Shown here: one piece after another, positions 23,443 through 40,595 of the stretch
How positions within the stretch are numbered: position 1 is the stretch's first letter
Layout of the letters: every line of letters begins with the position of its first letter
Source: Tetrahymena thermophila SB210
Lineage: Eukaryota > Ciliophora > Oligohymenophorea > Hymenostomatida > Tetrahymenidae
Assembly (NCBI RefSeq): GCF_000189635.1
Contig: NW_002476254.1
Span: 372,001 to 436,000 of the forward strand
DNA: 64,000 nucleotides
Direction: 5' to 3'
The notes under the pieces: model-generated
Databases searched by the model: none
What the model was told of the DNA's origin: nothing
Seen by the model: only the letters and a program-made list of their open reading frames with translations
Translations under genes and position numbers: made by a program

Positions 23443-25539
23443 ATGAAGAATTTAGCTATCGTTTTGGCTACTTTGTGCATTTTTGCTCAAGCCACAAGTG
23501 TCTTCGAGACCCCTGCTTTCCTTGAAGTAAGCTATTTCTTAATCTAATAAAGAGATCAGACCAAATATGAGATAAAGCATTTTATCTTCCCACCTACTTT
23601 CACTTTCTCCTCACCTGATAATTTAATTATTAATAACTTCTCATGGAGCAACGAGAAGTTACAACTAAGTTAAATTTGATGTTTAATCAATCGAATACAC
23701 AAAAGGAGTATCGCGTTGCATAAAAAAAGAAATATATGGAGGATACAGCTCTTCACATTCAAAAATTTTTTTATTTAAGATTTCCACTCTTACCCCCAAA
23801 GAATATAAAAAGAAGATCGCTTATCCTCTTAAGATTAAACAAACAAACAAACAAACATACAGAATGAGGTTTTCTATAATTTAAGTGTGAAAAGAAATGC
23901 GAAAAGTAAAAACAACTAATCAAATAAACGTCAATCAAAACCAACTGCATTTAATTGAACTAGCTTTAATTTTGCTAAATTAAAGATGATTCATTCATTA
24001 ATCCCTCAGTTTTTTTAACTTCTTTAATTTTACAATTAAAGCTTTTTTATTCTTTTCACATAAACGTTTTGGAAATCAATCAAATTGCAACCAACAAACT
24101 CTTTCCTTAATGGTATATCAGGTGCTTGTTTGAGATTTGTTTTAAGCTAATTGAACCTTTTATTCATCTAGCCTTTAACACAGAATATACCCACCATATT
24201 ATTTTTTTAAGCTCACTAATTTATTGAAACTCTGAAGAAGGTGTTTATTCATTTAAAATAAATACAACCATAAAGTTGAATGAATATGCTTTAATTAATT
24301 AATTAATTTTCTTCTGTCTGTCTGACTCTCTTTTTAAAATATTTAAAATGTTTAATACTTTTATTAACATTAAATTTTTTTATTAATAGATTAAGAGCAA
24401 CCCCTTCGGTCACACCGTTGCTTCTTTGGTTTAATTAAACTTAGGTGCTGGATAAAGTGCTGGTAGATTAGATGCTATTGCTGAAGCCTTGAACACTATT
24501 GAAGCTTAACTCGAAAATACCAGAGATCACAATGATGCTGAAATCCAAAGACAAAGAGGCTGGTGCAGTGATCAAGAAGCTACCATCTAAGCTAACATTG
24601 ATTAAGCTGAAAGTGATTTGAGCAACTACTAAAACGAATAAACTTAAAGAAACTAAGCCGTTGCTGACCTCACCCAAAACTTAAACAACGAATAATAATC
24701 CCTCGCTGAAAACTAAAATAACTTAGCCAACGCCTAATAGGAATTAGATGATGAAAACTCTTCTTATGCTGAATCCTCTAAGGACTACGCTGATGCTATT
24801 GCTGCTTGTGAATAAGCTCTCAAGCTCTTAGCCACCTTGTAAACTAACCCCTCCGGTTTCATCTAATCTAAGGCTAGATTCGGTAACGTTGTTACTCTCC
24901 TCCAAAAGCACCTTGCCAACAAGTCTTCCAACTTCGTTCAACCCATCTTGAACGTCTTGACTGAAATGGCTAGCTCCACCAACGAAGTTGACTAATCCAG
25001 TCTTGCTAAGGTTGTTTCTCTCATTAACGATTTATTAGAAGAATTAAGAAACTAAAGTGCTGCTAATGACTAAAGACACTAATAAGTTGTTGATAGCCTC
25101 ACCTCCAACATTGCAAATCTCGAACAACTTATTGATAATTCTAACAACCTTATTTCATAATACTAAGGTTAAATCTAAGAAAATGAAGACAGATTAGCCT
25201 AACTTGCTGGTCTTATCCAACAAACCTAAGCTATCCTTGACTAAGCCAACTAAAATCTTAGCTAAGTTTAAGATTAATGCGCTGGATACGATCAAGAATA
25301 TGCTTCTTTCAAGAACGAAGTGTAATTAATCTATTTATTCATTCATTTCTCCATATTTTCATTTATTTATTTTACTCCTACTTATAATGAATAATTTATT
25401 TAATTATATTTATATTAATAGTGATCAATAACTCGCTACCTTATAAGCCCTCAAGGAATATTTCAAGAGCAAGGTTGTTCCTGCTGTTGAAAACATTAAC
25501 GATTCTGCTTATGCTGATGAATTAACTGTTGATGTTTGA
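23443..25539 (+). CDS. Granule lattice protein (GRL family), dense-core secretory granule cargo, copy B
   Basis: Three exons (23443-23526, 24390-25321, 25422-25539) join in phase to 377 residues. Signal peptide MKNLAIVLATLCIFAQATS, then FETPAFLE. The mature part is Gln/Ala/Asn/Asp-rich coiled coil (ALNTIEAQLENTRDHNDAEI, NEQQSLAENQNNLANAQQEL). Family landmarks are QRQRGWCSDQEA, a helix near AIAACEQALKLLATLQ, and FIQSKARFGNVVTLLQKHL. The second unit is IANLEQLIDNSN ... DQCAGYDQEYASF. The last exon is KEYFKSKVVPAVENINDSAY with an acidic end. Role as for copy A: Ca-binding lattice cargo of mucocysts, cleaved during granule maturation. The first intron (863 bp) is unusually long for this genome. 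Codon bias indicates very high expression. Confidence 0.92.
23632..23663. repeat. Short inverted repeat within GRL-B intron 1
   Basis: AACTTCTC and GAGAAGTT face each other across about 10 bases (9-bp stem including the flanking T/A). It lies inside the long first intron. It could form a small hairpin; chance occurrence is possible. Confidence 0.35.
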
Positions 25540-26252
25540 TTTCTCTAATATACAAGCAAAATTTAAGGTTATTCCTATAATCGATATTACTTCAAATAGC
25601 TTTGAGTATTTATGATTTGAAGAAGAATATTAAAATATATGTTTACGAAACAACAATTCATATCATGGTCTATGTTGTACTTCTTTCTTACTTTTTTATG
25701 AATCAATATCATTACTTTTTACAAATCATATCTTTTTAAATTCCATTAATATTTGTTTGTCTATTCGAAATTTGATAATTAATACATTAAATTTCATACA
25801 TATATATAAACACACAATCATTCATTTTTTGATTTATTAATTCATTCATTTTTTTGTTTATTTATTTAAAAATATATTCATTCACATTTTTTGAAATTCA
25901 TTTAATTAAAATGCAAAATTAAATCCCAAAATCTTTTATCTTTTTATTAATAAAATAAATTACTCAAACAGTTAAGCCAAAATTTTTATCAATAGATAAT
26001 TTAGTTAATAAAACAATAATTGAATACAAAATGTATTTTAATTTTTTTTGGGTATATTGGGTGAGATATTTTTTCAAAATATCAAATAATTTTAAAAATA
26101 ATTATTCTTTATTGCAGCTAAATAAGGAGAATCTTAACAAATTTAATTTAGTTATATATTAGATAAACAAAAATATAAATATATAACTTAGCTTATTTAG
26201 TTAGTTAGTTATTAGTTGAATAAAAAAAAATTTTATTTAATGTAGTATTTTC
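25540..26252. other. Convergent spacer
   Basis: 700 bp AT-rich 3' flanks of GRL copy B and the small CxxC gene. No coding frame seen. Confidence 0.4.
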
Positions 26253-26561
26253 TCACTTATTAGTTTTCAATTCCTATATTTTATCTTCTACAATCTAAAG
26301 TAACTAATTCACGTTATCCTCATGAATATCACCTTATTTGCTATTATCCCATATTCTTTGTATTTGTTAATTATCAATTTGCAAATCAAGTTAAAACCTT
26401 CCATCTTTTTCAATTGCCTAAACTCCTTCTATATTAATGTTGTGTTTTCCAAAAGTTCTTCTATATTTGCCATATAGTTCTGACTCAGCCAATTTGAACA
26501 TTGAGTTACTTTTGCAGCTATCGCAGTAATTTATCTTTACTTTAAGGTTTGCAAATCCCAT
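26253..26561 (-). CDS. Small CxxC protein, Rdx (SelW/SelH)-like
   Basis: Intronless 102-residue frame (ATG 26559-26561, TGA 26253-26255). MGFANLKVKINYCDSCKSNS matches the beta-strand-CxxC-helix start of the Rdx thioredoxin-like family (V-x-Y-C-x-x-C). The helix FKLAESELYGKYRRTFG and strands INIEGVQAIEKDGRFQLDLQ come next, then a helical C-terminus. In SelW-type proteins the second position is selenocysteine or cysteine; here both are Cys. Expected small redox protein or selenoprotein paralog in the cytosol. The length fits the family (about 90-110). The call rests on the motif and secondary-structure pattern only, so another CxxC-type (for example zinc-binding) protein is possible. Confidence 0.6.
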
Positions 26562-27533
26562 TTGTTAAACAAATTAAAGACTTTTTGTAGAAATTAAATT
26601 TCTACTTTTTTTGATCATTTGATTAGAGATATTGATCATTATTGAAAGAAAGATAAATAGATGTTCCTTCTTATTTAATTTTTTAAAGCTTTTATCTTTT
26701 ATTTTTTATTATAATAATTAAAATAGAATCAATTCTTTTGAAATTTATTTTTTAAAATAAGGTAAATTCCTCAGAATATTCTCTTGAGCTGTAAATTTAA
26801 GGATGTAAGATTTTTATTTTTTTATAGTTAAGCTCTTTACGAAATTTTATATTACAAATCTTTATAAATTGATTCTATTTTATTATTATAACATAAACTT
26901 AATTTAAAAGAATATTTAGAGAAAAAATAATACTGAAAAATACTATTTTTATAAAGTTTGCCAATCAGTACCTTAAAGTATTTATATATATATTATCTTG
27001 AGTTATTTTTTTTCATTTTAGAAGTAATCTTATAATAATATTGAATGAGCAACAAAATAAAATTTAGAATATTTCATATAAGAAATATAAAGATATTAAG
27101 ATTTGAACAATACTTACTTCTTACATATGTATGACTATATTGTTATAAATACTTATTTGATATAGAAATTTAGTTTTTAAATTTAATAATAAAAAACATA
27201 TAATTAAATTTATTTTACATTATTCATAATATTTTTCCATATTTTGTTATATAAAAATTTTGAAGTGGATTAATATAAAATTAGATAATTTATTAATTTA
27301 TTTATATTTGCTTTGAATATAATTCTATTAATTTGAAATCAATCAATCAATCAATTTATTTGTGAACAGATAATTTATTTTTAATATATTTTTTAAATTT
27401 AAAAGTCTATTTTACTAATATTTTGTTGTTTTATATAGCTCTAACTTTATTATATGTTTAAAATTAATATTTATTTTCATTCTAAACTAATCTGCTATTC
27501 ATTCTTTGATAATTTCTTGTTGCTTGTTTGAAT
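26562..27533. other. Spacer with AATC microsatellite
   Basis: About 1 kb AT-rich region holding the promoter of the CxxC gene and the 3' flank of the MFS gene. A short AATC run sits at 27337-27355. Nothing else recognised. Confidence 0.4.
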
Positions 27534-28889
27534 TCAATAAGCAGAATAAGATGACACTTAATCTATCTATTTTTATTTCTCATTTTAATTAATTTCGTAA
27601 TCAAATCTAGCACAATTAGTTTTATATTTAAACACTAAATATATGTATAGAGGAATAATCATTCCTACCAAAATCCAGGCTCCAGCTGTTCCTATACCAT
27701 CAATAGATGTTACTATATTTCCTATAAATCCAAGTATATTAGCAAATATGTTAAAAGTTGTAAAGCAAGTGACTTCATGCATGGGATATAGATTTTCTAA
27801 AAAAGATTGAGCTGAAATAGGAATAAAAGCTTAAAATCCAACACCTATGAAGGCACATATCATATAAATAATTACTTTGTTATTGTCTTAAAGCCCTAGC
27901 TAAAGCATCAAGGAAAATATAAAGATAGAAATGAGAGAGATCGTAGCAAAAAGACGCAAGTAAAGATCATAATTTGGTTTTTATCCTTTTTGCATAACTT
28001 TGTCTAGCAGATAAGTTGTTAAAGTTCCTGAAATAGTTCCACTCACATTAATGCATAAACCAATTAAAGCGATTTGCTCATTTCCATAATCACTTAATAG
28101 TATATCTATAATAGAAATAAGGGTCCATGAAATACCTAAATAAAGGGAAAGTGATACAGTAATTAATAGAATCTTTGGATTTGTAAATATCATTTTCACA
28201 GTTTAGATAACGTCAATTTTATTGGTATTACTGCTTGACTAATTAGCTGGTTTTGTTGGTTAATTTTTAAAGACAAAAATGCTTAAAGGAGCTGCTAGTG
28301 AAAGACATATTGCCATATAAAATAAGTAAGTATTTAGTTTGCTTGAATCTGTAACATAGTAAACAGAAGTCAAAAAGCCAAAGCTAACTCCTAGAACATT
28401 ACCAAAGTACATAATACCTGTAGCTGTAACTCTTTCACTCATACCAAACCATCTTTCAGCTATAAAAACAGGGGCAGGTAAAATAAATAGTTAAGCAATT
28501 GATAGTACTATTTAACCCATGATAGCAAAAGAATATTAATCATTGCCTATATATCTCAGCCAACCTCCTAAGGCATTTAGAAATACTCCTATGATAAGAG
28601 AAAAATCTAATCTCCAGCGAAAGAAATAAAGTGTAGGAATAGCAAGAAAAGTATATGTTAGATAGTAACAATTAGCTAACCATAAAATATCTTGTTGAGA
28701 GACATTGTAAAAGTCTTAAGATTACTAAATAATAGGAGAGAATGTTACAAATCCTGATGCGTTTGAAAATGAAAATAGTGAGAATACAGCTAATATAAAC
28801 CACCTTCTCATTTCTAGATTTTAAGCTAAATCTCTCTATTATTGCTACCCATGCTATATTAAACTCTATTCTCTGTCTTATTCTCCCAT
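27534..28889 (-). CDS. Major facilitator transporter, FLVCR-like
   Basis: Intronless 451-residue frame (ATG 28887-28889, TGA 27534-27536) with about 12 hydrophobic segments. After a Gln-rich cytosolic start, MRRWFILAVFSLFSFSNASG closely follows the FLVCR/MFSD7 opening of TM1 (RRW..L..FSL.S..NA). Later come FRWRLDFSLIIGVFLNALGG, WFGMSERVTATGIMYFGNVL (the MFS loop 4-5 region, R/E-type) and a central cytosolic loop (NQPTKPANQSSSNTNK). The second half starts at MIFTNPKILLITVSLSLYLG. FLVCR relatives move heme, choline or ethanolamine; the substrate here cannot be read from sequence. The family length (about 450-550) fits. Confidence 0.85.
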
Positions 28890-30165
28890 TTTCGAGTTTA
28901 AATTATGTAATATTGAATGGTTATTATGTTTAATGATTTTTGATCAAGTATAACTTGGATATATTTATTATTATGTCTAAAGTTAAAAGTTTACCTTATA
29001 ATTTTATCAAATATTTGTTTTTTGAAATGCATATATACATTACAAAAATAAAAGAAATTTTAAAAATAGTAATATGTAATTAAGTCTTTTACAACATATT
29101 TTGACTTAAGTAATTTTACCTCTAAAATGTTTGCTTACAAATTGTTGAATTAAGAAAATACCATAAAAGTTTAGTTTTATTTTATTTAATTTTGTTTTTA
29201 GTCCTTAATTATTACAAAATTCTTTTGAAATATATTTTATTTTAGTTGCTTTCTTCAATGCTTTAGGATTAAAAGAACTTAATAATAAAAATTTTTAAAT
29301 TCCCAAATCATTTTAATTTTTGTTCTTATTAATTAATTTACTTATTTTTTACTATTTATTTTTTGTTACAAATTTTAAAATTATTTTTGATCTTTCAATC
29401 AAATTTGCAATAAAATTTTATTTATTAGATACTTTGATTCAAAGTGTTTAATGAAAAATTTTTTAAAAATTTCAATTTTAACTTTTTAAAATTAATATTT
29501 TTTAAATGTTTTATATTTGAAATAAATTAGTTTTTTTTATTACAAACAATCAAGATATATAATTAGAACTCTCAAAACTCAGAAAGAAAGAAAGAAAATG
29601 ATCTTATTTAAACAAAAATAGAACTTTGATGATGCTTATAATAATAACGCTAAAGTTGATAAATAAACTAAAAATTTTTTAATAAAATAATTGGCAAAAA
29701 AAAGCACGAACGAATGTTTTGTTTATTTTATTACAAAAAATTCATCAAAAATAAAGTTGAATAAAAAAAAGAAAAATTACAAAAACGGTAACTCTTAGAG
29801 AATTCGCAACAACTATTTCTATTTATTTATTAAAGAAAATAACACATTATAATTTTTGATTGAATATCTTTAGCTTGGCTTTTTTGTTTTGTTTTATTGC
29901 AATAAAGGAATTTAAAACTTATAAAAATAAACACTAGGTGATAAATTTGTTTTATAAGATTAATTCTATCTAAAATATTTTAATAAAGAATACATGAAAT
30001 TTATAAAGACACAAAACCAAACTACACCAATTCTATCATTTGCATTAAACTAAGTTTCCTTAGCTATATTTTAAATTTCTTTTTCAATATTTTATATTTT
30101 TTAAAGCATTAACAAAACTTAAAAATTAGCTGATTGCTTAAAATTAGCAGTGTTTAATTAATATT
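28890..30165. other. Spacer between MFS and ABCC genes
   Basis: 1.28 kb AT-rich. It holds the MFS promoter and the 3' flank of the ABCC gene. An AGAA run sits at 29580-29596. A TGA-free plus frame from 29598 runs into the antisense of the ABCC gene; I do not call it a gene. Confidence 0.4.
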
Positions 30166-34581
<4,416 letters not shown>

Positions 34582-35406
34582 TTCCTTTCTTTTTAATAAA
34601 TCTATCCTTATTAAAAATTTTTTTAAACTTGTTAGCTCCTCCCTACTTATTATTAATTTATATTGAAATATAAACAAAATTTTACAATTTTTTATTTTAA
34701 TAAAATATGTTAACTAATTGTAATCTGTTAAATTCAAAGAATTTTTAATTTTTTGTTTGACTTTAAATGTATTTATTGCCTTTAATTAAGATAAATATAT
34801 TAATAATGATAATAAAACAAGAAATTTTCAGGAATAATATTGTGTTAAAAAAATTTTTTATTAATATGATTAGCATATTAATTTTGCGATTAGATTAACT
34901 TTTATCCTTTAAAATTAACTTGAAAACCAATTATCTATTCATTAATTTTCTAGACTTAACACTACTAATTTATGGTAAATAATTTAAATTTTACCAATTA
35001 CTTAATTAATATGCAAATAATTAAAATAGATAATCATAAATTGCATCTCAAATAAATAAAAATTTTAATTTATAATAATTTTATAGCAAACATACTTTTT
35101 GTTTGATTAGTAAGATAAAAAAATGATAATTTGATGAAATATAACATCTCAAAAAAGATGAAAAATCATTATGTTTTAGGTTTATTTTTACATTTTTCAT
35201 TATTAAAATTAGTAATATTTTGAATTTAATTAATTAATTAAATTTAAATATTTTTTTTATTATTGCTTTTTTTGTGTTATACAGCATAAATTACATATTT
35301 TAAATGTATTTTGATTTCACGAGAAAGAAGAAATAAATGTTAAAAATAGAATAATTTAAAAAAAATTAATACTTTCTCATATTTTTAAAAGTAATACATG
35401 TGAATC
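34582..35406. promoter_or_regulatory. Upstream region of the ABCC gene
   Basis: 825 bp AT-rich spacer. It carries the ABCC promoter and the 3' flank of the receptor-like gene. No other element seen. Confidence 0.4.
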
Positions 35407-36420
35407 TCATTCATTTTAGTCAATATTTAATTATTTAGGTGATTTTTCAGACTCTTCAAAAGTTAACTTGCCATTACTAATAGAAAGAATCCCTTGCTAT
35501 AAATCTATAGCTTAATAAGATTATAGGTTATTTTAATCAATATGTTTATCAGAAGTAGCTTCATTTTATTATTTTTTAGAGATATGCTATTACTATAATT
35601 TTTCTAAATAGCATGGGTTAATAGAGACAATAAAATAAAACATCGAATTCAATAATCCTATTAAATTATCAATGATGAAACCTATTTAAAGAAATACATC
35701 ATTCTAAATTCCAAAACGACCAAGTATTCTTGAAATAATTATAGGAAAGAAGCAAATTATTAAAATAATAGGATAGAATATTAGCTTTTTATATTCATTT
35801 TAAATAACACAAGTTTATGTATCTTATAACTTTCTGTAATAATTAACAATCAATCCAATTACTATTGAATTAAATACCAAGATAGTAATATATGGTATAT
35901 AATAAAATACCAATAGAATTATATCTGTTTTAAGCTAATTTCCTGCATTAATAAAGCAAAAAGTATTTTCAAAGGGTCCTACATGTCCTATTGACCCACT
36001 CAAAAACAAAACTATGCCACTTATAAATGGGATTAAATAATTTACTACCCAAAATCTTCTAAATGCAGACTTTATATGAGCCTTTTTATTTTTAATTACT
36101 CTCATATATATTGAATACTAAATGGTAGAAGTACATATAAATGAACTAAGCATCCAAGTTTATACATATATACCCATGATATAGCATCCAATTTAGCTTA
36201 GGTATGCATTGGGATCTATCAGCATCCAAATAGTCCTTGAAACATTTGTAGAGCTGAAAAAAAAATCACTAATACAAAGCATTAAAACTAGCTCATAAGG
36301 ATAAGATTTAATTATTTTTCTTCTAATAAAACTGTATATTATAATAGATAAGGTTGATATAAATGAGCTACCACTCGTGATCAAAAGAAGCACAATAATA
36401 TTATTTTATTCTAAAGCCAT
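35407..36420 (-). CDS. Seven-TM receptor, cAMP-receptor-like GPCR
   Basis: Frame of 337 residues (ATG 36418-36420, TGA 35407-35409) with seven hydrophobic segments. TM1 (VLLLITSGSSFISTLSIIIY) is followed by RRKIIKSYPYELVLMLCISD, the short TM1-TM2 loop of the Dictyostelium cAR/CRL class. QTWMLSSFICTSTIQYSIYM forms TM3, and a conserved-type cysteine pair is present (QIGCYIM and ENTFCFINAG). TM5-TM6 are separated by a short loop, and TM7 ends VSINPCYLEKL. The C-tail is Gln-rich. Predicted plasma membrane G-protein-coupled receptor; ligand unknown. Upstream minus-strand sequence (36430-36660) has coding-looking bits (MEISKYNTSYFSIE), so a 5' exon is possible. The family call rests on topology and loop motifs. 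Confidence 0.8.
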
Positions 36421-36935
36421 TTGAATTAGTTTAAACTAGATTAGTATTTAAATATTTCTTACCCTTTCTATTAGGATGGTATACCAAATTTATTAGAATA
36501 AATATCCTTTTTTAAAAAATTAATTAAAAATAATTCTCTAATAAAACTGAATATTAAATAAACTAACCCTTTTCTTATTTTCTAAGATATTTACCATAAA
36601 TTTATTTTAAGAGTTTATTTCGATTGAAAAGTATGAGGTATTATATTTTGAAATTTCCATTATTAGTAAAACATAAAATTTTTATAAAATAATTTGTCAT
36701 AATATTTTATAAAGATAGTATATATATATTTTTATAAATTTATAAAATCAGTAAATTTCAAATATATTTCAATAATTAAAATTGCTCATTTTATTCATAA
36801 CAAAACTAATTAAAAATATTTATTAAATTTTTTTAGAAAAAGATTTGAGAATATTTTAAAAATTAATTTTAAAAAACCAATATACAAAACAACATTAATG
36901 TGCTAATATTATCTAATTAATTATCAATAAATATT
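36421..36935. promoter_or_regulatory. Upstream region of receptor gene
   Basis: 515 bp between the receptor-like gene and aminopeptidase P. It may contain a 5' exon of the receptor (minus, 36430-36660). The rest is AT-rich spacer. Confidence 0.35.
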
Positions 36936-39379
36936 TCATAATTCAGCTGTTTTTTTGTTAAGATAAGCAAGGCCAATTTGGTCATTTTGAGACTCTAAAA
37001 GAGGAGCTAACAAACTTCTAACCTAAATTATTTTAAAAATCAAATTTTTATTTTAAAAAATCTATTTTATCAATTTTACCTTTTAATGATAAGCATTAAT
37101 GTAGTCCTTATCAGCTTAAGTGAGTAAACTTAAATCAATAAGATTTCTGTCATAGGGGACGAGGGTAAGATTTTCAAATCCTAAGAAACCTTCAGTTGGC
37201 TTCTTTACAACAACAAGATCATCTTCAATTCTAATACCAAAATGACCTTCCTTATAATATCCAGGTTCTTTATTTTTAACAAAAAAATAATATTAGTTAG
37301 TTTTGTATAATTTTTAATGTAATATTTACCATCAGTAACGATCATTCCTTCAACAAGAGGTTCACTTCTAAATTTGCTAATACCATGAGGTCCTTCGTGG
37401 ACGTTTAAGAAATGTCCAACACCATGTCCAGTACCATGACCATAATCTAATCCCTTTTACCATAAATACTTACGAGCAAGAGCATCAATGTCAGAACCAC
37501 CAATTCTGGAACTAGCAGGCCATTGAACACGTTAGATATCCAAATTACCAAGAAGGACTCTTGTGTAGGCATCTTTTTCTTCATCAGTAGGAGTACCAAA
37601 GTGAACAGTTCTTGTGGTATCAGTAGTTCCATCACTATTTAATTTTAATAAAATAAATTTACAGTTAAAAAAAATTAAGTTATACTGATATTAAGCTCCA
37701 GAATCAACTAAGTAAATTTAGTTAGTGTTAAGTGTTAAGGCAGTAGCTTCTTCAGCACGATAGTGAACAACAGCACCATTAGGACCAGTAGATGAAATAG
37801 TATCGAATGAAAGACCTACATTCAATTCGTTGGCTCTTCTCTTATTATCTAAAACTTAAGAAGCAGTGTATTCTGTCCATTAAGTAGATTTCTTGACTAC
37901 TAATTCATGTTCCAACCAAGCTAAATAGCTTACTAAGGAAGCACCATCTCTGATGTTGCAGGTCTTGAAACCTTGAATTTAAGTGGCTGTTTTGACTCCT
38001 TTCAATCTATTAATAATTGCTGTACCAGTCTATTCAACAACAAATTGAGGTGGAATAGAACTTAAAATTTTGTAGTTAACTTCTCCCTTATGAATAGCTA
38101 TTTTTTGATCAATAGTTGTTACATCAGTAAAAATTTAAGTATATGGTCTAATTTAGATGTGAATTGTTTCTAAATATTGACGGATATCTTCAGGGACTTT
38201 TTAGTCGTTAATGTAAAGTGTTCCTTTATTAGTATTAGTTTAGAAGCAATAATGTAAAATCAAGTATGCTTTAAAAACAGGATTGAAGCTAATATCTGAA
38301 CCTCTCAAGTTAAGAATCCCTAATTATTTAAAATAAAGGCATTATATTAACTTCAATAACCTAAAGATATTATGTTTATAATTTTTTAGTACATGCAATT
38401 TCATCAAGTTTGGCAGAAAGAGTATAATTGGCTCCAAGGTTTTTAAGTTCTTTGCCAATAACTGCAATCTTTTCAGCTGCAGTTTAGCCAACATACTTAT
38501 CTTCATGTCTGAAAATCTAAATATTTAATAAGATAGATGTAATTTTTTAACTGTCTATCAAAATTATGTATTTACTTTATCTAATGAATCAGCTGGTTTA
38601 TCAGTCCAAACAGCATCTACCAAGTTTTCTGAAACAGAAACAAATTAGATATTGTGCTATTAAAAGTACTTAGTTCTATTTTCAACAGCATCTATTTATA
38701 TTTTAAAATAAGTATTTCAATTTATTTAAATTCAGTATGCTATTTTAATATAATGATTTCTTACCAGCTTAAATAAGAAGTGGATCAAAACCAATTTTAT
38801 GTCCTGCTTATTATTCAGCAGCTTCAGCAAACCAAGTTTTAAAACCTTTTCAAATTAATAAAAAATCATGAATTCATTTTATTTAATCTCAAACTTAATA
38901 TAATTATTTACCTAAGCCAGTCTTCTTTAATTCCCAGCCTTCTTCAAGTTACTTAGAAGCCTTTATTAATATTTTATAAAAAATATTTTCGAATTTGTGA
39001 TGATATGATATTGTTTTAAAAACCAACAGTATGTAGAAATTAATTCCAAAAAAAATAAAATTACAGCAATCCAATATCTAGAATCAGTGTAAAGGTAAGC
39101 ATGTGTATCACTAATAAGAGCAAGTCCAGCTGAGCCTTTGAATCCAGAGATGAAAGCTAATCTTTCATCTGAGCTTGCTATGTATTCACTCTAATATTAT
39201 GTATAATAATGTAATTTTTAAAATTTAGAAATTGCAATTTAACGAGAAAATTATAAAATGACATATATTTGAGTGAATAATTTTTATCATACGCTATGTT
39301 GATCATCGTGAGGAACGAGATAAGCCTTAAGGCCGTGTTGAGCCATAAGAGATCTAATCTAAACTAATTTTTATGACAT
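36936..39379 (-). CDS. Xaa-Pro aminopeptidase (aminopeptidase P, M24B)
   Basis: About nine short introns; roughly 600 residues when joined (start 39379, TGA 36936-36938). Removes N-terminal residues preceding proline, a cytosolic metallopeptidase. The N-terminal creatinase-like domains show [40 protein letters not shown] and TDSRYWI. The catalytic pita-bread fold shows YLVDSGAQY (first Asp ligand), [13 protein letters not shown] (second Asp), [18 protein letters not shown] (His ligand and HEGP box), GMIVTDEPGYY (Glu) and [13 protein letters not shown] (Glu). All metal ligands are present. The C-terminal extension ([17 protein letters not shown]) matches APP1-type three-domain enzymes. Intron phases were read but not all checked; the family and activity call is firm. 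Confidence 0.93.
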
Positions 39380-40595
39380 GATTGTTGAACAAAAGCTAAA
39401 GTATGTTGCTTGGTTAATTTTTTTTTTCTATAAGAAAGATTTGTTTAATGTTTGATATAACAATTAAATCATGATAAATTAGAACAGTGAGTATTTATGC
39501 AAAATCTTCTCTCTATTCTTTTTAATATTTTCTTTTATATATATTCTAGGATATTTCTAAGATATTTGCGTGCAATAAAATTAATTAATTCCACTAAAAT
39601 TTCAATTATTAAACTATTTATCTACTAGTAATTCGCCACTTTTTTACTAAATAATCTTTGTATCTTTCCAAAATACCTTTTTTTATATTTATTTTTTTAT
39701 AAAAAAATTTATAAATCAGTCATATTCATGTTTTTCATCCTTTTAAAAACTAAAATTCAGAATTTTCTTGAAACATTCATTTGCAATTTATTTGTCTTTT
39801 AAACTGTCTATAATAGTATAAATATACTATTATAAAATTAAAAATGCTCAAATTTTCAATTTATATTTGCTTAAGATAAAATAATAATGTTATATATCTA
39901 TCAATAACATTTATTATTTAAATATAATCAATTAGTTTTAATGAAAAAAATATTTTAAAATTAAATAAAAGTAATTTTAATTTATTGAAAGAAACTTTTA
40001 AATGAACTTAAAAAAATAATCAAGAGAATGAAAGTAATTACAAAACTAAAAATAAATAATTTATATTATTAAAATGTATGATAAATATGTTTTTTTTTCT
40101 TTTTGTTGTAAATTGCTATTAATAAATTAATATTCTTTTTATAATCAAAAATGTATGTAGTATTTTTTTTAAAAATTTAATCTTATTAAAAATTTTTTAT
40201 AATATTTTCGAAATTTTTTTCATAATTGATAGATAATAATAAAATAAAATGTATAAGAAATAATAGTAAATCATATTTTCAAATTAAAAATAGATTTTTT
40301 CTTAAATTTAAACAATAACTATTTTCACTTTTTTTGAGATTTATTCAAAAAATCTTTAATTTTTGGGTTTAAGAGAAAGTATTTAAATAAGAAATTAATA
40401 AATGAAACTTTATTTTGCAAATTTTAAATTTAAATTAAATTGAGAAATACAGGTAAACAATTAAAGAAGATAAAGAAGTACATTAATTAGATATTTGAGT
40501 TTTAGTAAGTGTGAAGTTAATGTAGGTAGATAGTAAAATTGAATAAGTTTAATTAGTTTATTTTATATTTATTAAAATTTTAATTAAGATTGTAA
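39380..40595. other. Spacer
   Basis: 1.2 kb very AT-rich, with no coding frame supported. It contains the aminopeptidase promoter and the 3' flank of the TMEM151-like gene. Confidence 0.4.
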
